From positions 347,599 to 411,598 of the forward strand of contig JAZARR010000134.1 in assembly GCA_037389465.1 (NCBI GenBank): DNA of 64,000 nt, read 5' to 3'. Positions 56,901 to 64,000 of the stretch are shown piece after piece. The translations under genes were made by a program, and so were the position numbers. The notes beneath the pieces are model-generated. The model was not told the origin of the DNA and ran no database searches. It saw only the letters and a program-made list of their open reading frames with translations. Numbering within the stretch: the stretch's first letter is position 1; the number at the start of each line of letters is the position of its first letter. Source of the DNA: Baylisascaris procyonis (lineage: Eukaryota; Nematoda; Chromadorea; Rhabditida; Ascarididae).

Positions 56901-59900
56901 CACAGGGACAAACGCAGCCATGTGCCTACAAGCAAGTATATCATTTTTCGAATCAACTTGCCAACATTTGGAGCAAAATATGCGCGATACCTTGAATGCA
57001 TAAGAATATGTGCTTCAAAATAGAATGACAACAGCCGTAGCAGAATCGTCATACTCTATGACGCGGACGTCGGAATAACTTTCCATTTGGTCTCGCGTTG
57101 AAGCCGGGTTATGCTTTCCACTCCCGCTGAGGTTATTTGAGGTAGAGCGGTGATAATACAACCAGTTTTATCCCGTTCAAGAGTTGCAGTAGAAGAGAAG
57201 GGCAATCAGTCCACCGCTTTATATTGCAGACTACTATCTAATTTGTGTAAGATTCCGATTGCACGATTGTGACAGATTCATCAGAGAAAAATGAAGAACG
57301 AAATGAGAAGCGCTTTCCAAATTTTGCTTCCGTTGATGATTTTTTTTCACTCACACCGGCATCTTCAAGCACAGCCTCGAAAGCACACTGCTTATCTCAA
57401 GCATGGATAATTTAGGATCGTTATATCAGAAGATAATTTAGGATCGCTAATTTTGTGTCGAAATCATCGAGCACTGTTATCGACCACATGTCATATTTGT
57501 GAGGTATTTAGTAGTAAGACAAGCGGAAAAAAGTTAACCGCAATGGCTTATAAAATCACATATTAGTTGGCGACTGCTCCCGATAGAAACCAAATTTTGA
57601 ACGATTTGTTCCTTCTAAGAGCTTTCAACTTTCATTCCTTTGGCCGACATACTGATGTGGTTAAAAAGTGCAATAAGATATCGACGTCGCTAGGGCACTC
57701 GTCGTGGTTTCAGCACTTTAGCTAGTGCAACGAGTGTGCAACGAGCAAAGGGGTGTGCAACAATTACTTTTCCAGACTCACTTGACACACACACATTTAT
57801 ATGAGATTACTATTGATGTGAAAAAAAGGTATTATAGCTATCACAGAGGTTTTGGGATTCTTTTGTTATACCACCTTATTTTTGAGATGTCATTCAATCG
57901 GCTTATTTTAACAGATTCAAGGCGTCAGCTTTTAGTAGCAATGAATTATGCATAAGTCGAGAAGGTCATGAATCTATGCGATTGGAATCGTTGCACTGGG
58001 TACTCCTTAATGAATCGCTTTCTATCCCCTGCAATCCATTTGCGTCGCTTCCTTTTTAGCTCTTCCTCCCCCTCTCCTCCTCTCTCTAATCTTCTGGTCG
58101 CAAGAGATCAACGTGTGGTCATAGCTGAAACTGTTTGCACAAGCTTAATTTAAAATTGAATGCGAGTTTTCACTGAACGTTTCTGAATGGAAGTTTCCAA
58201 CAAAAAAAACATTAATTTCGCGATACGCCATGTCTGCCATTCCAATGAATACTGCACCATAAGATAATGCTGACATTACACCGTTTCACAAAAGTACTCA
58301 ATTTCGCACAATTCCATCGTGAAAGTTTTTGCTGTGAGCTTTGTCTCATTTTCACGAAATGAGATGCATCATTGCAAATACAACACTTGTTAGCAATTTC
58401 ATTCAAGAAATATTCTAGCCACGTATATGCTCAATTTAAACTGATAAAATTGAAGCCTCGTCCGTATTCCATCTAGTGAACCAAAGAAAACACTCATAAA
58501 TGAATTAATTAATGGACGATCTCGTCCGTTATCACTGCCCAAACATCCACTTCCTGTCACGAAGATCACATACATCATTAAACATTCTCCGTTAAAAGGT
58601 TCACAAGTAGTGCAACTTTTTGCTACAGGCATGTTTCATTGTTGCAAATATGCTGCGCAGTCGGAAGGATGCTTGTCAAATTTTTGTGCTTAGAAATTTG
58701 GAGTCCATTGCATTTTGTGGGAAAAATTCCTGCTTAATATGCCTAGATATTTTCACCGTTGCCACTGTCGCGTTATGACAAAATGGCAGGTAAATGCACA
58801 CAAGTATGAACTATCCTCAAAGCTTTCTTTGGGCGCATAGACTTTTCAAATAATTCGCTTCTCACCTGTAGTGTGATTGATCACAGCCAAACCTTTCTTT
58901 ACGAGCATTGAGCAACGATATATTGTGCTGTTGCGCTCGCATTGAGCAAACCGATCATTCAAAAGAGTTCATCATGACAAATTGAAAGCAACAAAAATAT
59001 GCGAGTTTTGATTGATGGTATCATACAAGACAGGGGCAAGGACTTTAGACACGGAGCCAATTCTTATTCATCTATAAAATGTGCAACCAGATAAAGGTGG
59101 AGTTTGAAGGTCGATTACATAGACGATGCCACTTTTTCTATGTTAACATTTTTAATGCGCGATTTTCATTTGTTATGCATCTTTATTTCTGATTGGATAC
59201 CAGCAGAGAAATCCGAATCAAAGAGGGGAGTGTTTGATCCACAAACAGTCTCATGTGAATGATCTTAGAGACAGAGGCAGCTTCCAACTAAAGCAGGAAG
59301 TAGACGCGAGGTGAACATGAGGAGAGGCTCATGAGACCATATTTTACCGCAGTAATATGTGTTTAAGAAGCAGTAGTCAGTAGCACATTGCTCGCATGGG
59401 GAGAGTTTATGTGAATATATAATGTACTACGCACGAACGACTCAATTTGAGGTTAGCGAGCAGAATTAATCGAAGCGGAATCTTTTATGTTCGAAGTCAT
59501 AAAAAAACTTTGGTCACGTAAAAAACTTTGTACTCGCATTCGTAGCCGATGGCTCGGATTTTTGTTTTGAGAATATAAATTCCGTTCGCTTACGAGCTGT
59601 TTAATCTTTGAAATATTCTGCTCAAACTGTGTCGAAGCCGAATGAGTGCTTCATGTACTGAAAAGGCGAATAACACAACTCGCTCCACGCATGAAAGAAT
59701 TCTGTCAGAGAGGTAGCAGAGTATGTGCTAGATTATACTTGACGTTCAACTGCAATTGGAGCAGCAGTGAACATGAAACGAGCGACGATAGAAAACTACT
59801 AAAAAGTTTCTATGAGGTCACCCTATGGACACCATTCGGAGATGAATTATCCGCAAAGAAGGTGGATAGTGGAGAGCATTCATCGATAAAACAGCGGAGG

Positions 59901-62900
59901 TGCATATTAAGAAGTTACCTAATGAAACAGCAAATTTTCTTGAATATTGCTTAATGAAAAAATAAAAACATACATAAATGGCTGCATTCTTTGTGTAGTG
60001 GTCAATCGCGATAGCAAACTTCGGCCTTATAAAAGTAATTCCTTATAAAAGCTCAAACTTCAGTATTGACCCATAACCTTTTATCTTCTACAAATAAACA
60101 GCGATCTTTACGAAGAGTGGATCAATAGGTTTGGGATGAATAACGTTTCATCATATTCCTGCAGGCATTTTCCTCTAAAGAATAAGAAGCATTTGCATAA
60201 ACTCACGTTGCAAAAAGAAAACGAATATTATTGTTTTTTGCATTTGAATGTAACTTTGAATTCCGATTATCGTACAAACTTTGAAGTTCAATTATGACAT
60301 TAATAAAGCGTTTTGCTGCATTCGCAAAATGAATAGAAATATTCTATGCAAGATCATGACTTTTCTGATATGAAACTCATAAAACAACAGTAAGTGCGAT
60401 CAAAATTTTTGTTAATTATGAACAATTATCTTGCTCTGTGGAGAGAACGCACAATGCAATCATTAGGACTGCACTTTGAAAATTGAAAATGGAAACGGTG
60501 AATTGATACGGTGGTATGAACGAATCATGTCAACCATTTGACAACAATATCTTCATCCTACGCTTATGATGGAAATCTCTGGAATGGAAATTTGTTAAAA
60601 GTTTTGTTTGAAGGAATAAAAGATGTTCAAAGATGAGTGAAATGCAATTGACTTTATTAGCGACAATCAAATATGAAAATTTTATTGCACAGCTCTTATA
60701 CACCATGCGTTTAGACGAAGGTTTGTATAAAAGGCGGGTTTCTGCAGGAAAATGTTGTCAACCGTATTATCTTTGCTATTAGAGACTGGGCAACTCCTTG
60801 GACTGCTGCACAGAATCGTTGAAATGCATATCGTGCAAACATCCCTCATACACTTTTCCACTATTAACTCGCTTAACCATCGCTCCATCTTTTTCTGACC
60901 ACTTTGTTAAGTATTAAAGTTGCATGTACTTCGGCAATACTTGTTTAGTTATTTCGAATATAATATAAGGGAATGCGGTTGCAACACCATAGAAAATCAC
61001 TCAACCTTCTTGTATGCAGTTGTGAAGTGTGACATCAGGTGCTGCATTAAACGTATTTGTGCTAGAAATTGCATGAGAACAAACAAAGCCATCTAATATG
61101 AAATGCATCGTCGTAAAACACCTTCCAAAGAAGTACAAGAGTACCCCCAAGAGGCTAAATTGCAATAGTTTTTTTTTTTTGCAATGGCAACGCGTGGATT
61201 GAGCGCATGCTTAGCATCCTGGTTAATAATGAACTTTTTGTGCTGAGCCTTCGACCAGGTCGTGTAAATCCTTGGCAAAACGGGCGGACTTTTTAAAAAC
61301 ACTAGGCATACCGACTACCGAAATTTTCAAGGGGTTGGTAAACTCCGTTTGATGCATTTTGCCGCAGAAAAAACCAATCCCCCAAAAACGGAAAATTCCT
61401 CTCTATGCATCACTTTCCAAAAGATATAACTGAAAACCAGATGCAAATTTCTACAGCAAGTTCAGATTCAGTAGGCTCCTAAAGAAGATGACCACTCGGA
61501 ACGAAACTGAAGGAGCAAGGGTAGGATATAGAGTATATTGGACATGCAAAATGTTATCATCCCTAAAACTGTGCCTCGTTGCTCGGAACTACTGGACATA
61601 CAAATGGAGGGATGAATACATATAAGAGCATATAAACAAATGAAGCACTATGAACTTCGGGGGAATCAGTGAAGTAAATAAAACGCGTTTAAAGAAAACT
61701 GTTCTGTGAGTACTAAGGTTCATGTTTCAATACGTGAAAGTGTGTTTATATATCGCTCAATTGGCAAACCAAGAACCCGAATATCCATAATTCATGCAAT
61801 CGAATCACTCCAAAACAGATTCAGCTGCAAATACTTGTGTTCTCCATCAACTGTGAACGTCGAATGCATAATAAAATTGCAAGACACATTTTGAACTACA
61901 TCAGGGAAAACAGAGGAGGGTATCTGATGCTAACAGAAGACGGACTTTTCGCCAGCAAAACAGAACAACGTATCAAGATGGCTATCGTGAAATACGCCAT
62001 TGCAAGTCCTCTCATCATGTGCCCATTTGATCGACATTCAAAAATAAAGACGACCCCTAACAAAATGCTTTCTTGAGGAATTGACCGCTCATAAAAAACC
62101 TGAATCCGAAGACTCAATTTAGGTTGTCACTTGGTCGATTGCATAGCGAATAAAATTTTAACTTTTTGCGCCTTCAGCGAATTTTGATATTTCATGAAAG
62201 TAGTGGATCATTAAGAAGTTGGTAATGAAGTGTGATCGAATAGTCTTGATCATATTTAGCAAGTTTACTCATAAATATTTTCACAGTTCTCAAATTGACA
62301 CTACCAGAAAGGTAGAGATTTTCGTTGGCACACTCTTGACGCACCCATAATGCGTTCTCTTAAAAATTAACATAGTGCATAAAAGTGGGTTCAGCACTCC
62401 ATAGTTTTTTTCTGGGAGCAGATAAAGTGAACTACAAAGATTTTTTTAAGACTTGAATTACACATGGGAAATTCAATGGCTTCTAGACCTAAGAAAAGCT
62501 TGACAGGCATCCACATGAGACGCACACATAAGCATTCGATGAATCGTTCCCGAAAGCCCATTAAACAAACGTTTTCATTTCGTTACGCAATCAAAGCAGT
62601 AAAGCGATGGAGTTATTATCATGGAGAGGAGAGCACCCCACCCATCCCTATGAAGCTGCAAAGAATGGAAGGGGAGGTTGAAAAGCTTCCCCTCCTGAGC
62701 ATAAAGAGCATGAAGCAGTGAATGCATGTTCAGAAGTGGATGAAACTAGAATTCAACTATTAAAGGATTCATTGAGCAAAGAATTAGAATTTGCCAACTT
62801 AATGTATTCATCACTAAATGAAACCCGATTGTATCAACGATGATGACGCCTGAACCTTGTTCGCGTGTTGTCGTTACAGCGAGTTCACTTGACCTCATTA

Positions 62901-64000
62901 AATCCCTAGCCCTGCCCTTTTGCAAATGCCCATAATGTTTGGTCCGCCTATCTGTTTCTTCGTAGCTATGCTGCTGCCAGCCTTTCTGTAATGCATATTA
63001 ATGAACAATAAGCCAGTGTAACGCATTAAAATAACTGTTATTTGCTCAGTTATTCAAGCTTGAATAATGCAGTGAAAAACGCACACAAATCTCGCTATGA
63101 GAAGCAAAGAAAATCTGTGTTTTTTCTGAATGTAAGAAGCGATTTGAATTTACTCTCCAACAATTCACCGTCCAAAAAAATAAGAAAATAAGTGATTTCT
63201 GATTGACTATCCAATAATAGTGAGCCTTTTAGGCAAAATTTTCGGTTACATACATTATTTCAATATTTCTTAGCCCGAAATAAATGTCACATGTAACGCA
63301 AATCAAAATAACACCTTTTGAGCAGAAAATATTGTCATTTCAGTAGGGTTTCACAAGGAAAGTTGTTGAGAAACACTTTAGAGTGCACTGAAGATGAGGT
63401 GAAGACAGCATGGGACAGCAATTTTTATAAGTTCATTATCCAGGTGTACACAATGTTGCTTCTCTAGCGCCCTACCCCGCCTCTTTATAATAATACGATG
63501 AGCACAACAATAAAAGACAGGAAGTCGAAATGGTATGTTCGCAGCTCGCGATGGACGAACAAATTAAGATGCACTCTCTCCCACTGGAGATTTCTATGAG
63601 CAAATCAGTCCACATTGAACCAGAGCTATGGCTATGCTTCCCTATTTCCCAAATTGCGCACATTTCTTGACAAAGCACTTTGATTGCATACTCAAAAGCT
63701 CACTAAAGTGGATAAAAATTTCTGCCTTCATACTGGGCATTTGAGGATAGAAACCACATTCGCGATATGAGTCGAAGGTGGTGAATGCGAGAAACGGTGA
63801 ATGGGCCGAGTTTCTACAGAATGAGTTTTCGGCGGTAAAGCGACCGGCTCTAGTTCTTCCTCCAAATTGTCTGTGGGCGTTGTCATCAGCACAGCCCCTC
63901 ATAATTTTTAGCAATGGCGGCTTGGTTTGGCTAAGTTTTACATATTAACATCACTACAAATTCAACAATCTGGAATAGACTGTGGATGACTAAAAGAGAT
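53981..64000. other. Long AT-rich stretch without a recognised gene
   Basis: About 10 kb with no supportable gene, RNA gene or large repeat. GATAATTTAGGATCG occurs twice near 57,406-57,446. A TATAAAAG at 60,726 precedes a short ATG frame at 60,752, and a basic open frame at 62,464-62,721 begins MGNSMAS; neither has further support. Introns or exons of a split gene could be hidden here. Confidence 0.35.

Noticed and set aside
60726..60888. TATAAAAG followed by a short ATG frame
   Set aside because: A single motif in AT-rich DNA; the frame is about 48 codons, has no domain, and the opposite strand is equally open.
62464..62721. A basic 85-codon frame starting MGNSMAS, like a myristoylated protein
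   Set aside because: Only the N-terminal tetrad fits. The rest resembles nothing I know, and there is no splice or codon-use support.
1..64000. CRISPR arrays, bacterial operons, rRNA or tRNA genes
   Set aside because: No regularly spaced repeats, no bacterial gene layout, and no convincing tRNA or rRNA signature was seen on either strand. A covariance-model search would be needed for certainty.

Overview
The window looks like nuclear DNA from a nematode. The evidence is an envelope-bearing BEL/Pao LTR retrotransposon of the kind known from roundworms, a single-domain saposin-like gene, and a secreted three-finger (Ly6-like) gene. Both genes start just downstream of a TTTCAG- or TTCTTCAG-type acceptor, as expected for nematode spliced-leader trans-splicing. 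The DNA is AT-rich with long non-coding stretches. I cannot name the species or settle the clade from sequence alone.

The main feature is architecture. Positions 1,075-36,164 form one large palindrome: arm A (1,075-16,432), a unique spacer (16,433-20,803), and arm A' (20,804-36,164), the reverse complement of A. Mirrored positions add up to about 37,237-37,239 along the whole length, so there are almost no indels. A second palindrome starts at the very base where the first ends: arm B (36,162-38,296), a spacer (38,297-40,220) and arm B' (40,221-42,087). The two palindromes share only the three bases CGA at 36,162-36,164. The remainder, 42,088-64,000, is unique, gene-poor sequence with a few transposon remnants.

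Each A arm carries one 8.38-kb BEL/Pao element with 459-460 bp LTRs and the same 5-bp target-site duplication (TGTAG), on the - strand in A and the + strand in A'. It encodes Gag with zinc knuckles, aspartic protease, RT, RNase H, integrase, a DUF5641-like Pol tail, and an envelope-like membrane glycoprotein. Both copies share two frame breaks in pol. The A copy has two more, in homopolymer runs of integrase and env. The LTRs of one copy differ from each other at the same sites in both arms, so a single old insertion was copied when the arm was duplicated.

Each A arm also carries a two-exon gene for a small secreted Ly6/three-finger protein. The two copies point at each other across the spacer. 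The spacer holds a two-exon saposin-like gene on the + strand and an unrecognised Cys-rich exon next to the inner edge of arm A.

The B palindrome duplicates a heavily decayed BEL/Pao pol. In B' this remnant continues past the repeat edge into RT sequence (up to about 42,520), whereas B stops dead at arm A'. B' therefore appears to be the original locus and B the inverted copy. A 268-bp deletion later hit B'.

The most notable signals are the abutting palindromes with a 3-bp microhomology junction and the uneven divergence between the A arms: near identity through the middle, clustered differences in the outer few kilobases and at the inner edge. This pattern would fit arm-to-arm gene conversion, but a haplotype or fold-back assembly artefact must be excluded.
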